64,000 nt of DNA from Pempheris klunzingeri. Taxonomy: Eukaryota > Chordata > Actinopteri > Acropomatiformes > Pempheridae. The stretch is from contig NC_092027.1 in the NCBI RefSeq assembly GCF_042242105.1, positions 17,219,221 to 17,283,220 of the forward strand. Direction: 5' to 3'. Below the pieces are notes generated by a model, which ran no database searches, had not been told where the DNA came from, and was given only the letters and a program-made list of their open reading frames with translations. Of this stretch, positions 37,478 through 51,088 are shown piece after piece (the first letter of the stretch is position 1; each line of letters begins with the position of its first letter). The translations under genes and the position numbers were made by a program.

Positions 37478-39839
37478 TACTTTACAAGATGAATAGAAAT
37501 GAGGATAAATGTAAAGTAAGTCAACGAGAGAACAAATTTTACACTAAAAAAGAAAGAGATGCGATGAATGTTTTTTGGAGTTACCAACCATATCTAACCC
37601 TAACCGAGACATAGACCTTGGGGTTAGTCAGTTAAGACAGCGAAACATGCCAACAACCAAAGGTTAAATTAACAGTTTAGATGAAAAGAAAAGAAAACAA
37701 TTGCATGATGTAGTCTAAAACCAAAACAACAATGTTGAGTGTTATCAAAAGTATGTTGTATCTTAATATTTCTCTGTGTATTTTTGTGTGTGTGTTTCTT
37801 CATGTGAGTTGCCGGCCAGATGTCTGTGTACACAGCCGGTGTTTTTTGGCTCTGAACGCTCCTTAATGTCCATCGTGCAGAAAGTTTCACTGTGAACATT
37901 GGACACACAGGGCTTTGTATGTTTGCTCTGACTATGTTTTATTATTTCATCTTATAGTCAAAACACAAGGTCCAGTGTAGCTGGTCACGGACCATTTATA
38001 GCATTTACTGTTCCCTTTATCTAATTTATGTCTATCTTTGTATGTACAGAAAGAGCGATGTCACCTTAGAGCACGAACCGTCAACAGGCCAGCTTCAACT
38101 TGTCCAGGCAGAAACAAACACTCATTGGCCAATAAAAACTGACGGACGGCTTAAGGGTCACAAAGCTGATCTACGATCTACGTTACACACACATGGAGAT
38201 CCCACCCACCTCCTCTTCTCTAGATGGTATCAGACAGATAGACACACTGAACCAGGGTCAGCATCACAGTTCAACTTCTCCAGTTCCTCCATTACATCAC
38301 AGCTTTTTAGTTGGAAGAACTACAGCTGATAAACATGTGTTTTAGAGGCACCTTCAAAGCAGCGAGAAGAAGCCATTAGTGGCAGCAGTGAATACAGTTT
38401 ACAATATGGTGATGTACAGTATACGGTGTCCTTTCTGGATTATAGGCGCATTTTGTAGTTTGTATCAAGGAATTGAATAGCACAGGCTTACTTTAGAATG
38501 ACAGTGTAGTAACTTTAAGAGTCACAAACTGCAGTGTTTCAAGGGTATTACTTTGTTTTAGGGTAGAACTCTCAGCTCGTCTGAAAATGACCCTCCTTTA
38601 GCCTTATTGCCTCTGTCGTCTGGCTCTTGGATGAAATTGCTCCCCAAAGGCACCATAAAACAGACAAGAGCCAAGTCTTACAGCTTCACTTTCAGCAGGC
38701 TCAACCCATGTTTTCTCCTTCCTGTCCTCCTCATCCCACTTAACCAGAGACGTGACTCAACAATATTTCCTCTTCGTTTGCCCTGTTCTCATGAAAGCAA
38801 CGGAATGGACACCTCTCTTCTGCTTATATACTGTATAACCGAGGCTTTTTGTGCCTCCATTAAAGGCAGGTCAGAGGAATGCAGAGGGGACAGTGAGAGG
38901 CTGCTGCAACAACATGTCTGGATAGGGAAAACTGGAGTGCAGCGGGGTTAGAAAATAGTTTTTTTTGCACTTTTACACTCTTCTTCTTCTTCTTCTACAC
39001 TGCTTTGGTTCCTACTTTTGCTCAGTCGTCCTCTTATACCCGCTCTCCAACCAGACCTCACTGCCAGCAGAGACTGTAACATCTATTCTCGTCGTGGGCT
39101 GGTGAGACAAAGCTGTCTCTGTTGCACACAGGAATCCCCTCTGTGTGTTTCACAGCTGCGTATCAACCTGGAACCTCTCCCTCTCCTCTTTAAAACTATT
39201 ATTACATGCCACGATTCTCTCTCTGCCCTCATTTCTCTTTCTCTCACAAACCCCTTTCCACCCCTCCCATCCTCTCAGTTGGTTGACGTTAAAAATAGTG
39301 CCCTGTGGAATGCCATTTTGGAGAGTTTTTCTGTGCTTTTGATTAGTCACTCGTGCTCAGAAACGCACGCTCACTCATGTTATAAAGGCGATGGAAGAAA
39401 ACAACAGATTAGACCTGTTTTTGGTGCAGTTTCAGTGTTGTACGCTTTTGTTTGAGGAATGGACAGAGAGAAGCAGTCGGTGCAGAAAGAATGCGTCTGT
39501 CGCTGGACAAAGGCAGGTTGGGAATGATAATGCTGGTCCGAGAGAGCTGGGCTTATCCCAGCCGGCAGTATGGATTTCCTGCCTGCAGCCTCCTTTCAGT
39601 CACATCTAACACACACACATACACACAAATCACTGACAGAAAGTCTGTGTTGCTGTTCGTAGTGATAAGAACACTGACTGGAGAGCGAGGTCCTTGAACT
39701 GGGTGCTTACACCAAGTTACTCCATTGTTTGATGTCGTTATACCCATTCAATCACTTGTATTCTTTAACTGCAGTATATCGGTGTGGATGTCATAATATT
39801 ACATTAAAATGTTAACGGCATCCAGGAGTTTTATCTGCA

Positions 39840-39960
39840 AAACAGCATGTTCACATTGTGATTGTGGGCACGTTAGCACGCTGACTTTAGCATTCATCTT
39901 AACCCTAACCCATGGCTGAGCCTAATTGCAGTCTCACAGAGTTGTATTCATGACTCTATT
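39840..39960 (-). repeat. fragment of the ACAGCTGAGGCTGATG-family repeat
   Basis: GTTAGCACGCTGACTTTAGC, ATTCATCTTAACCC, then GAGCCTAATTGCAGTCTCAC and AGAGTTGTATTCATGACTC: the reversed 5' part of the same repeat seen at 16.2 and 36.4 kb. Confidence 0.5.
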
Positions 39961-40646
39961 TCAGTTTAATTCACTGAATCGGCCAAAACAAGCTTGTTGC
40001 GTGGGATTATCTTATCAATAAGACAATCCAAAACTTTTCCAGAAAATGTACTATACCATGATATATACCAATATTGTTATATAAGATTTATATTATCCTT
40101 GATATAAGATTTTATCCATATCGACACCTTAGTCTCTTTGTGTTTGCTGTTATTTTTTGGGCTTCTTTTGGGCTGTGGTTTTCTCTTTTACGCACACGGT
40201 GCTCCAGATACTAACTCATTTTCTGCAATTTACTTATTTATGCATAACAGGCTGACTGTATGTCTCTATAATCACGTGTCCACGAATAAACAGAATCCTT
40301 GCATGTCTGTATCACTCCACTAATGATATAGAATTACGTTTGTTGCAACTACATCTGAAATGGATTTCAATACTTGCTCTGACTTATACTGCATCTTATC
40401 ATACAACTGTTTGCATGAGAGTCTGCCTTCAGCACAAAAATATCCATGTTTCATCGTTTCTCTTGCAGAAGGAAGGCTTTGAAAAAGTATACGGGTGTGC
40501 GTGTAAACATGGCGAGCAAATGTAGCTGCAACTGTTAGAAAAGTAGAGATGGAGAAAGAGGGATACAGAAGGAAACAGAGTAAGGGAGGATTGGTGATAC
40601 ATTCCCCAGTAGGCTCACAGTGTTCTGCTGGTTAATGATTTTGTAC

Positions 40647-40651
<5 letters not shown>

Positions 40652-40694
<43 letters not shown>
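40652..40694 (+). repeat. (AC)n microsatellite
   Basis: 43 bp of perfect AC repeat. Confidence 0.95.
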
Positions 40695-40697
<3 letters not shown>

Positions 40698-41908
40698 TGT
40701 ACAGCTACTTTGTAGACATGCAGAGGGTGGCTGTTTTCTATTGTATCACCATGGAAACGTTAAAACATTTCAATCTGTTAGGCATGAGTGAACTAAACTA
40801 TGACTCATTTTAACCCCTCCCAACACACCAGCACACACATACAGTACGAATTCCTCGACCACACCAACCAAAAAACCCCATCACATACAGAGAAATCATG
40901 AATCATCACTCGCTCAAAAATGTGCAACAGGTCAAAACTCTTGAGGAAAAAGCAAATGAATATTTCATTTAAGGGAAACAAAGGGCAGCATGGTCTTAAT
41001 GTGACAATAGTTGTAAGCAAATGTACTCCATGTGTAGAAATCCACTCCTGGCTGAGGACTATGCTTACGATTCTCCATCATGTTTGCTCATTGGGGTACA
41101 GCAAGATGCTGTGAGTGTATGATCTACTTAAGGGAAGAAGGCCATTGAAGTTGCAGCACATCAGCACTGTACTGACTGTGATCTCCTCAGGTCCTGGCGC
41201 TAGGATTAGCCCAGGAGTCCCAACGGACAGGTAATTTAGCCGCCTCATCTAAGGAGCTAAATGAAGACAGTGACCTACTGGCAGATGAAACAGACCTTGT
41301 GAGAGTTCGGTAATATTTGTCACACATAATATGACAAAGATACACACGTATTTTTTCTGATGTCAACTGGATCCAGATGCAAATGTAAAACTGGATCAAA
41401 TTTACAACCCGTTGGTAATAAATTAGTATAGATTAATAATAGTAGCAGTTTAGTTAGAGTTAATAGCTGGAAAAGTGATAAAAAATCATGTCACCTTAAA
41501 CAGTTATTGATAAGTGTTGTTACGCCAGTTGCTTTGGAGATTGAGACAAAAAAACTACAAAAACAATCAGCATAATCATACCTGTATTTTGCATGTGGAT
41601 GTATTCTGCTTTAATTAACAAATGTACTTCTGCAATGTTGGTTATAGGGTGCTGTTCAGCAAAGGGGGTTTTACAGTTCTTTATGGTTCATTGTTTAACA
41701 ATGATATTTATGTTCAGTCTACAGACAGTGCTGAATTTACATAAGTTGAATGAAGACCCTTACTGCTAATACACACACTGGGCTATGGTCACAGGTGTGT
41801 CTCAGGCTGTTCCCCCAAGGCTGCTACACCTCCTCCTCCTCCTGCTTCCCCTTCCTTCCCTAGTCTAGTGGGTCTTCTCCACACTCAAACCAGATGAGCC
41901 AGTCCCAC

Positions 41909-41909
<1 letters not shown>

Positions 41910-41939
<30 letters not shown>
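41910..41939 (+). repeat. (AC)n microsatellite
   Basis: 30 bp of AC repeat. Confidence 0.95.
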
Positions 41940-41941
<2 letters not shown>

Positions 41942-42659
41942 CACCCACTTATGACAAGTGTCTCCACCCACCCACATACATACAGTGATGTCAGCTTGTC
42001 TCGTCACCACCACAGTGCAATTTGAATCACACTTCAGTGTTCAGCAGCACAGCTTGAATGTTGAGTACAAATGGACAAGAGCTGTAGCTCACTGGCCCCT
42101 TGTGACTACCTGTCTGCCTGATTGTGTGTGTCATGTTTAACAAGGGGTGTCAGGTTTCCACCTGGCTGCACAGTGACAGGAAAGAGCCACTCCCGCGTAC
42201 CTTTACCAGGCCACCTCTCCAACACTGGAGTGCTCAGTAGTTCCCCATGACTTTGTCATTAGATTTCCTTTAGACACCTTTTTTTTAACTAAAATCCCCT
42301 CTCTCCTCTGTGAAAACTACACAAGAGTTGTTGGGGTTGTTTTTGCTTATAGAGTGATCTGTCTATATATACACTGGTCCAAGGTGTGAATTATTCTTTC
42401 CAAGCTGCCATGATGCTTCATGACCCAGGGGTTCCCCTCCTGAGGGAGACTGGATTGACTGCACCTGATCCCTGGAAAGGAGGCTGGGAGAAAAGACAAA
42501 GGGGAAGCCAGCAGCAGGACAAGAAACTGCTAATGACCCATGCAGCTCAAGTGAAAGACTCAATACTGGAGCTAAAATGGTAAATACCAGTTGTCTGGAA
42601 CACGAGGAGAAGCAGCTCGCGCTGGAATGGTGTGGCTAACTCCTAACAACACTGTGTGA

Positions 42660-42730
42660 GGTGGGAGGAGAGGCTGGCTCTCATACAGAGGGAGGGACTC
42701 AGAGAGCATGGAGCTTCATTCACTCTGCTG

Positions 42731-42773
<43 letters not shown>

Positions 42774-42853
42774 TCATACACACACACTCTGCAAAGCTGT
42801 TCTCAGGCTGAGAGAAAAGAGGGAAGCAGAGGACAGGACAGCACGCTCGCTGA
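42660..42853 (+). other. candidate non-coding first exon of the KIAA1522-like gene
   Basis: The stretch ends GCTCGCTGA followed by a strong donor GTAAGTG at 42854. The next good acceptor is at 43641-43643, just before the exon with ATG 43813. It contains the (AC)n array at 42732-42772, which would then be in the 5' UTR. The 5' limit is arbitrary; this is an inference from the donor only. Confidence 0.3.
42732..42772 (+). repeat. (AC)n microsatellite
   Basis: 41 bp AC repeat, followed by a shorter AC stretch to 42788. Confidence 0.95.
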
Positions 42854-43496
42854 GTAAGTGATATACAGTTATGTTCTGTCTGATCATTTCACAGCAAATA
42901 CTCGGCAGTGTTTGCTAATGCAACAACACATAGACAAAGAGCATGTGTTCATCTCTTTTCTTTCTGTGTGTCTTTATGAAGTAGAAAGTATGCATTTGAA
43001 GTATTTTTTCCACTGCTAGTTTTATTGAATTGAGGTTCTTTCTCTTCCTCACTCACTCACCCATACACCATTTTCTGCTGATGTGAACCACATGTCTCAC
43101 ACACACACACACAAACACACACATAGACGCTGCAGAGGTCCAGCTCCCCTCCCTGGGGCTTCTCCTCTACATATGCAAAAATGAGAGAATAGGAAAAGGG
43201 GGAGTGGGGGTGGACGAGAGGAGGAAAAACTTTAGTAGGACAATGTGGGAATATTGGTGTTACATTGTTAACAGTTAGCCTGGTGTATTTTTTCGTTTTA
43301 TCCTCTGCGTTTTATAATTTGCTATTTCATAATGTTTTTTTTTTAAACTTTTTAATAATCCTCTGTGAGTTTGACTTATTCCAGTTAATCCCCCCATTCT
43401 AATGAAGCTCTTTTTCTTCATCTTGTTCTTGCTCTCTCATGTCACTCTGTCCTCCCTCTGGCTTTGGCTTTATCCTATTTTTCTGTCTTCCATCTC

Positions 43497-43619
<123 letters not shown>

Positions 43620-43812
43620 CTGCTGATCTCATTGTTGTCCCAGGTGGTGACAGACAGGAAAAACAGAGACACTGAGGGCCAAAGAGGGACGGAGGGGTTC
43701 ATCAGACCCTGGAGAGAAGGGAGGTTTAGCATCCTGGGACTTGTTCCCCGACAGAAGATACACTGATCTGGGTGGAGGTAGCGGGCCGTAGCTCCACGGA
43801 TCAACCTCCAGG

Positions 43813-44044
43813 ATGTCCCGGAGGAGGTCTACAGGCGACCTGGTGCCCAGGGACGTCACTGAGACCTTAGCCCGTGAGGCGAGGGCTCAGCGTGGGCAGA
43901 GGAAGCCGGGAAGCTCCCTGGGACAGGCCTTAAGCTGGTTAAAGGGGAGCCGGAGGAAGAAGAACATTGGCAATGGGCTAAATCGAACCGGTGTTGCAGT
44001 GACAGATGCCAAACTGGGACTTCAGAACCATGACCCTGCAAAAG
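43813..44044 (+). CDS. KIAA1522/NHSL3-like gene, alternative first coding exon A
   Basis: ATG 43813 (context AGGATGT) opens 77 codons ending with GCAAAAG and a GTGAGC donor at 44045, phase 1. The peptide begins MSRRRSTGDLVPRDVTET and has SLGQALSWLKGSRRKKN. This resembles the RRAFSWLRGKRRKKK segment of one N-terminal form of human KIAA1522 (NHSL3). Synteny supports the call: KIAA1522 follows SYNC in human. The exon probably starts at 43644 after a CAG acceptor. NHS-family proteins act at actin-rich cell edges. The main body of the gene is outside the window, so the family call is tentative. Confidence 0.65.
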
Positions 44045-45293
44045 GTGAGCAGGTCAAGATGTTTCACTTAACCTTTTTGTTGTTCTGCTAATGCCTCCAT
44101 ACAGCGTGACAATAGGTAAGACAACAGAAGAAGCTTTATGTCCTTTATGTCCTAAATGATTTTAGGCTTTTACCATCACAGGCACATTAAATGTTGAGTT
44201 GAGGGAGAGGCGGCCCACTGTCCTTTTACACATCAACAGTGAATAATCACTGGACTGTGCAGCTCCCATCAGCTCTGTGAATCATTTTATTGTCCTTCAG
44301 CTCATTCCTTTGATTGATTTGTTGGCTCACAATAACTGTTCACGCTCGCTGCTCTCATGCAACTCATTTTTAGCCATAGCAGGCAGCGAAAAACTAAAAG
44401 TAAACCCACCGTACAGAACTCAGCCAGCACTAAACAGCTGACGAACAAAGTTGGCAACTGGCTGGTGAACATGCATAACAGCTAAAAAGCCAGATATCGT
44501 AAGTTGGTGGAGACATAAACAGAGCTAAAAGTTTCCAGGTGGTCAGATACACAACTCCAAATATAAAGTAACGTTGTATCTGCTGGAAGTCAGATGTGTT
44601 AACTGTGTTCACCGTAACACCTTCATAAGATGTAATAGAAACTTAATAATTATTTAACTTATAATGACTATTCATATATAATTATGATATAATGTGTGTA
44701 ATTATAATTATGCACAATAAACTGCTAGCAAGAAATGCACTTTGTTCATTAGTAAAGTGATCAATGTTATTGTTTCTCAGTCAACACAGAAGCTCTTAAA
44801 CAGGATTTTGAGTTGAAAGGATCGTATACAGAAATCAGCCCGATATCAATGAGAGAAGTTTCTGTCTCTAATAAAAGGTACTTGGAAGTTCTGTCAGGAT
44901 GGATGTTCCTTGTCGAGGCTCCGTTTAGTTGAGGATCAGTTTTGAGGCCACGGCTTTTCTTGTTTGGCAACTCGACTATATAATTCTGTCTTGTTTTGTC
45001 TGCCATGATCACAGGCTGTCTGGCCATGATGTTTCCAAGAAATGTGTTGACTTTTGGATTAAGATGGAAAGGTAAAAGGGATTTAGTTATCCTCAGGACA
45101 TCGGTCTGTACTTTTATAACTTGGCAAATGTGACACACGCACGTAGACTGACACAGGGGTCTAATCCCCCTTTCTGTTTACTGATGCGTTTGCTTGGTCG
45201 GCAGCATAGAGATTACCCACAGTCCCCATTTCCTGTTTTTGTTCCACCTCTAAAGCCATCTCTTTCTCCTTTCTCTTCTGTCATTGTGTGTGC

Positions 45294-45300
<7 letters not shown>

Positions 45301-45337
<37 letters not shown>
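45301..45337 (+). repeat. (GT)n microsatellite
   Basis: 37 bp GT repeat. Confidence 0.95.
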
Positions 45338-45341
<4 letters not shown>

Positions 45342-46759
45342 CTAGTAACTATCCAACAACTCTTGGAAATTCAGATTCTCAGTCTTTCAGACCTTTTTTG
45401 GTAGTTTGTGGTTTTGTGCTTGTACCACCTCAAAGGGACTTCCATGATCCCTTACGATGTCTTACACAGTGGTTTTGTAAAGACTGTGGAGAACTATGAA
45501 AGCTGGATGGGTAACAGACAGTGATTCCATTTAAAACCCAAGATTAATCAGGAGTGGGGCTAATAATTCCCCAGCAGAGGATGTGGTCAAAGGCTGATGG
45601 TAAGAATGTGTGGGAAACATGTTTTTTGGCATTTTGTCTCAGTGATTTTCTGATTTTACGACTAGAGGGTCACTGTCAAGCATGTCCAAGAAACAGATTG
45701 GAGATAATCATGAACGTCCAGCCGCTCAGGAGTTGCATATTCAAAAGTAACAATAATAGTAGTAGTGGTGGTGGTGATATAGTGTTACCGAGGTTTTTGC
45801 CCATTCCCTGTATACGCGTCCAACAGAAGGCAGCAAATGCATTGTTGTTGTATTATGGAACTGCAGACGTGTGTACTATTGGTCAAAAGTTTTATTTTGG
45901 AGAAAAAAAATCTGTGGAATCAGAAAGTGGAAGGTGAGCAGGACGCTGTCCTCTGTTTTGTCTTAACTCTCGCACTATTCCAAATTGCAGGCTTGACTGG
46001 ATCTTGTCAAAGTTAAGCTGCTGTCAGCATATGCAGGAGGTCTGTAGCCCGGTCTTGTGCCGTCTGTCACAATGATTTGTTCCTTATTTCACGAGCATGA
46101 ACAGCTGGTTCTCTCTGTCTCACCTGTGTGTGTGGACGAAGTGTTCGGTTTGAATTGTCTTGAAACATGTTTTCCCACCAGTAAATAATTATTACTGTTT
46201 CCCTCTTTCTGTTTCTGAACCTGCTGGGCAACTTTACCAACCTGACATGACAAAGCATAATTCTGTACAAAGAAACAGACACACGGACACACATATGGTC
46301 GTGTCTCTCAACACAGACATTACACACATCCTCTAGTCCCCTTTTCTATCTGCTCGACATATATGACTTGATGATGACTCATTAAATCTTTATCATTTGG
46401 AAACTAGTGAATGCATAATGGACAAATGATTCTAGTCTTGTTGTGTGCAGACATTTGGCATGTTTCAGCCACTGCACCTTTTTTATCCTGTAGCAGTGAC
46501 ATGTAGCTCTTACTCTAATATGTCTTTGTTGCTCGCTGTACATTGGCTTTGTTGTCCCTGCAATACTGGGTCAGATCTGCTCATCTGTGATGCACAGCTC
46601 TGCAGTCCAGCGCTGACTGCCGGCCATATTTTACAAAGATACCTCTCCTATAGAGAAAAAAAACCACACACACACACACTTTGATGTGCTGAATTCCTGG
46701 GAGCCGTGCATCAGAGCGGTTTGTGTGAGTGTGTCAAGGTCTGTTAGTCTGTTAGTGTG

Positions 46760-46761
<2 letters not shown>

Positions 46762-46793
<32 letters not shown>
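46762..46793 (+). repeat. (GT)n microsatellite
   Basis: 32 bp GT repeat. Confidence 0.95.
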
Positions 46794-46797
<4 letters not shown>

Positions 46798-47277
46798 GCA
46801 GCCTGGATGCCAGATTGGGCCTAGAGTTATGCGATGGAGAGGAGAGATTACAACGAATCACAAAGCCCCATTCAGCCTTGAGAGGACTCTTAGGGAACAC
46901 TCTCTCAATGCTTTTTTAATTAGAGCAACTTCTCAGCACACAAACACACACATAGACACACACACACACACACACACCTATCACTATTTCTCTCAGTCTC
47001 TTTGCCTACTCATTACTGCATATTACTGTTTTTGATTTGCTTCTCAGATTGCTCAACACCCTCTATTCAGCACTGCTGCGGGTGTGTTGGTCTTCACTGC
47101 TTATTATTGTGTAATCAGCGTGTGCTTAAAAGTTTGTGTGTGGACGTCTGCAGTGCCGTCTGAGGGTGTGTGACGGAGCGCTACTCTGTATCAGAGGGTA
47201 TCTCTATGTTTGTGTCAGCAGCATATTGCTGGGCTTAGGGCGGCGCCAATCCACCGCTAGTACACATTACATCACCT

Positions 47278-47278
<1 letters not shown>

Positions 47279-47312
<34 letters not shown>
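47279..47312 (+). repeat. (AC)n microsatellite
   Basis: 34 bp AC repeat. Confidence 0.95.
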
Positions 47313-47313
<1 letters not shown>

Positions 47314-47561
47314 GGGCGTATAGAGCCCCCGCAAGTACCTGCTTTGTCCAGCACAGCCCATCTTCGACTGCTGGCTGTTTGTGCGGTGAGGTCATTTTGC
47401 ACAATCCCTGGGATTCCATGTGTGCGTCCGTGTGTGAAGTCATTGTTTACGGCATGTGTGAAGTTGTGTGCGTATCTCACTGCATGAGAATAAGTTTTAT
47501 TGTGTCACAAATGTAAGCATTGGTCATAATGGATCCCATTCTGTCCTTTCTGTATCTGCAT

Positions 47562-47563
<2 letters not shown>

Positions 47564-47598
<35 letters not shown>
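47564..47598 (+). repeat. (GT)n microsatellite
   Basis: 35 bp GT repeat, only 250 bases after the opposite-phase AC array. Confidence 0.95.
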
Positions 47599-47599
<1 letters not shown>

Positions 47600-48679
47600 C
47601 TGCCACATCACATCATCAGTAAGGGTGTGTGGATTCACAAACTATACTGCAGATTACAGACCTAACAGAGTAATTGAAGAGCAAACATCTCATTACATGG
47701 AGAACACCGTATACAGCCTTAGCTCTATTACAGGCCACAACTCAGGGCTACTTTAATACAGTTCGACAGGATGAAGGCAGTGAGTGGAGGGCAAAGAAAG
47801 GCATGTGGCACAGAGGGAGGAGTGTGAAACTTTAATGCAACCACATAACAATCCCCACAAGCATCATTCACCGCTCACACACACTCTCTCACACACACAC
47901 ACACACACACTTTGATTAGCGAGGTAATTTTACCTGGGTAAGCAGATACCTCCGAACCCTCATCCATCACCACGGACCTAAAGCCACAGCGGTGAGGTAA
48001 ACGTCTCCCAGGCAACAGCATTGTGAGGAGCACGTTGCTGTGGCAGCAATACTGTGAGGCAACAATAGGGTCCGAGTGTGAGGTTGGAGCGAAGCAATAA
48101 TCGTCTCTCTCCTGTCACGTGTAATGCGAGGATATACAGTAGAGTGGCATGCAGAGATGTGTTGCAGCAGAGAGCTGATGGAGAGAACATGAAGACTAGG
48201 AAAGCATCATGACTCTTAAGGTCACGATCCTCCACTGTTCGTATGTCTGGTTTTATTTCAGCCTCGTGATGTTGTGGCCCATTCACACACATACACAGAG
48301 CAGAGTAACATACTGTGTTTGTTCTTATTGTCCTTTATTGTAGCTAAAAGGGCATTGCGTATGGCTCATAACTGCATTTTTGAATATATTTATACTATAT
48401 TCCTTTCATCATGCACACATACTGGGTGAAAACCCATGCAGATAACACACACGGAGATACACCTACATTTGCATACGAAGGGGTGACTAAAATTACTTGT
48501 GCTCAACATCCGAAGCTTTTCTCCAAAGGTATTGTTTATGGAATAAGAGCTAATGGGTTGTTTTGTAGGACGTGGAGTGTGTTTGATGTAGTTGGGAAGC
48601 AGCTGGAAGACATCAGTGTGGGACAGAGGGAGTGGGAGTCTGTATACACAGTGATATACAACTGATTTTACCCTCAAGG

Positions 48680-48680
<1 letters not shown>

Positions 48681-48732
<52 letters not shown>
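48681..48732 (+). repeat. (GT)n microsatellite
   Basis: 52 bp of perfect GT repeat. Confidence 0.95.
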
Positions 48733-48733
<1 letters not shown>

Positions 48734-49900
48734 CTCTGTTATGTAACTTGTTGTAATAAATACACCTGTTGAACACTGTTTACCTGATCCAGCTGCGTAT
48801 CGCCGCTCTCTCTGACTGTTTTCTCTGTGAAGAGAAGAATAGAGCAGACGATGACAAAGCAGCTGAGGAATTCAGTCAGTCTTGACTAAAGTGGCATTTG
48901 GGACCATATATGTTCTTACAGCTTTGGTTGGGTAAAACTTCTGGGAACACGGACCAGTGTCACTTTATCTTAATGTGTTGAATGTCTGATTTAAGCTGCA
49001 ATGGTTCACTGTGATGTATCTGATTGGCCTCTTGAAGCCTCACAAGCTCAGACTCCCATATCTATATTTAGCAGGCTGCAAGAGCTGTTCAGTCATCTTA
49101 CGCCTTCGAAGGCCACCAATAAGGGAAGTAACAGCAGCAATTTAGACCTACAGATGTATATTCAATGTCACTTTCTACAGACAAAGAATGAATAGCTGCT
49201 GCAATTATAACATTTGTTCCACCTGCAGGCACTGAGCACAATAGCTGCAGCTGCTTTCTGTCTCTCATAGCTGCTGTTAAATGTGTGTTGATGAGGTTTT
49301 ACATGCATCAACTGTTAACTAAAATAGTAAAAGTAAAAGTAAAATATATAATTGATAGAATTAGATCACCACTCCTTTAACACTTACGTTCAATAGATGT
49401 GAAATAATAACATACAATTCACGGCGTAGTTGCAAAACAGCTTATTTAGCTTTGCATAAATTAAAGTTTTGAAAATTAATCTAGATTTTTTTTTTCATGT
49501 AATTTATTCAAGCCAAGAGCTTTTTGGCCATTTGACCATCAGATAAGAGAGCCTCAGGGCTAGAAAATAACTATTCAAAGCAGTTTAACAATCCCCTCTG
49601 GTTTAGTTTGTTTGTAAATTACACAGAGAAAAAGTCTATAGTCATGGATGGTATTTATAGTTATAGATATAGATATATTAAAGATAATATGTCTTGATAT
49701 ATTTGGGTCTAACCAGGAGGACAGAGGACTCACAGTAACATTCAGAGCAGTGTGAACTTTGTACTTTCCCCTGTATTCAGCAGAAAAATATGCTGCATTA
49801 ACAGAACTCTTTACATTTTGCAAGTTGATGCCTCAAACACACACACATTCACGTGAACAGCAGCTATAACTTGCAGTTGAACCACACGTTACTTTCATTG

Positions 49901-49964
49901 CCTGTAGATGGCGCACGTTGGCATGTCTGCGTATGCATCTGCTTTCTCTGCCAGTAGGTGGCAG
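49901..49964 (+). promoter_or_regulatory. pair of CTCF-like motifs
   Basis: CCTGTAGATGGCGC at 49901-49914 and GCCAGTAGGTGGCAG at 49950-49964 both fit the core CCASYAGRKGGCRS, with at most one mismatch, in the same orientation about 50 bp apart. They lie between the two alternative first exons of the KIAA1522-like gene. Similar words are at 5433 and 5921 (inside a duplicated unit) and at 32791. Motif match alone does not show binding. Confidence 0.35.
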
Positions 49965-51050
49965 TAGTTAGACTGGAGCTGCATTTCCACCTCTGAAACT
50001 GCTGCTCTCGCAGGAGTGCGGCTCTGCTATACTGGATGTTATTGACTGGGCATGGTGTTGAGTGCTTTGCATCAATGTCTTTGTGTGCCTTTAGGGCTTT
50101 TATTGTGACAGCAGGGCCTTGCCACAAGATGGGAGTGCTGGGCTAAAATTGGCGGATTCATTGGATGTGGAAATTAAACTGTAGACTGGTACTACGGAGA
50201 ATAGATGCCATCAGTGCCACAGAGGTCAATCTTTTAATGACTGTCAGCATTTTATGTCGCAACTTTCTTAAACAAAACTTCTCATTCAGGCCACCAGTTG
50301 CTCCAGTACACGCTCATCAATAAAAGTAAAGGTAGATCTCTCTCTTAATCCTGTTTTGAGGCCCTGGTGATAGTCACCCTGACAACCACCGTCCCTGACA
50401 ACTATTCCCTAACAACGGCATTCCTCCACACAAATGTCCTTTAACGTATGTGTACGTGCACACACAGCCTCGCTACACTCTCCTTTGAGTTCCCGGCAGC
50501 TGTCAAATCCAAAAATCTCTCTTGACAATGATACGTACTTTGATCGCACTCATATTTAAATGTATCTAGGGCATGTTTGCAGCTCGTAGGTGAAGGCAGG
50601 GTACAGAGCACCCAACACACACACACACACTCACACACACACAGATACACACTGTGTAAGTGCACTAGCTCTACTACAGATGAGATAGTGAGTACTCTAC
50701 CAGCACAAATGTACTGGGTGTGGTTCTGGTGGGGCTGCATTAAGAGGCAGCATCACTCTGTGAGCCTGTTATTGCAGATCATTTTACACTCAATGGGAAG
50801 CTTGACTGATATCACACTCTTTCACTTCTGTTTCTCTCATGCAGATATATTTATACACACACACTGTAAGGATTTATATTCATATCTGGAAATTCCCAGT
50901 AACTCCTCCTGCTCCTCAGACACCACATCGATTCCTCTTCCAGAAAAATGAGGGATAGTAAATTCTCTGCCCTTCCTCGCAGCTCCCCCAGTCAGTAAAT
51001 CTGCCTTTTATTGGAGGCTTTTTATCTTCCAGCGGTTCCCTACACATTAG

Positions 51051-51088
51051 AGGGAGGGGGGGACGGGGGGGGAGGGTGGGGTGGGAAG
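51051..51088 (+). other. G-rich tract with G-quadruplex potential
   Basis: Six or more runs of three or more G within 38 bases (for example GGGGGGGGAGGGTGGGGTGG), spaced by one or two bases. It sits about 1.6 kb upstream of first exon B. Confidence 0.6.

Larger units (their letters stand above)
30393..42600. other. gene-poor intergenic region between sync and the KIAA1522-like gene
   Basis: About 12 kb with no supported coding exon. The reading frames here are short and lack splice or family support. Contents seen: E-boxes CAGCTG upstream of sync at 30489-30494 and 30701-30706; (AT)n at 31582; a CTCF-like word at 32791; two dispersed repeats and a SINE at 35.8-36.5 kb; a 16-G run at 37462; another repeat at 39.8 kb; (AC)n at 40652 and 41910. 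Confidence 0.6.

Noticed and set aside
37590-37610. Telomere-like TAACCCTAACC here, and again at 39899-39910, near tert
   Set aside because: Only about two units each and not in tandem with more. Chance is sufficient, and the second lies inside a dispersed repeat.
44767-45138. 123-codon minus-strand frame
   Set aside because: AT-rich, no motif, no splice sites or neighbours supporting it.
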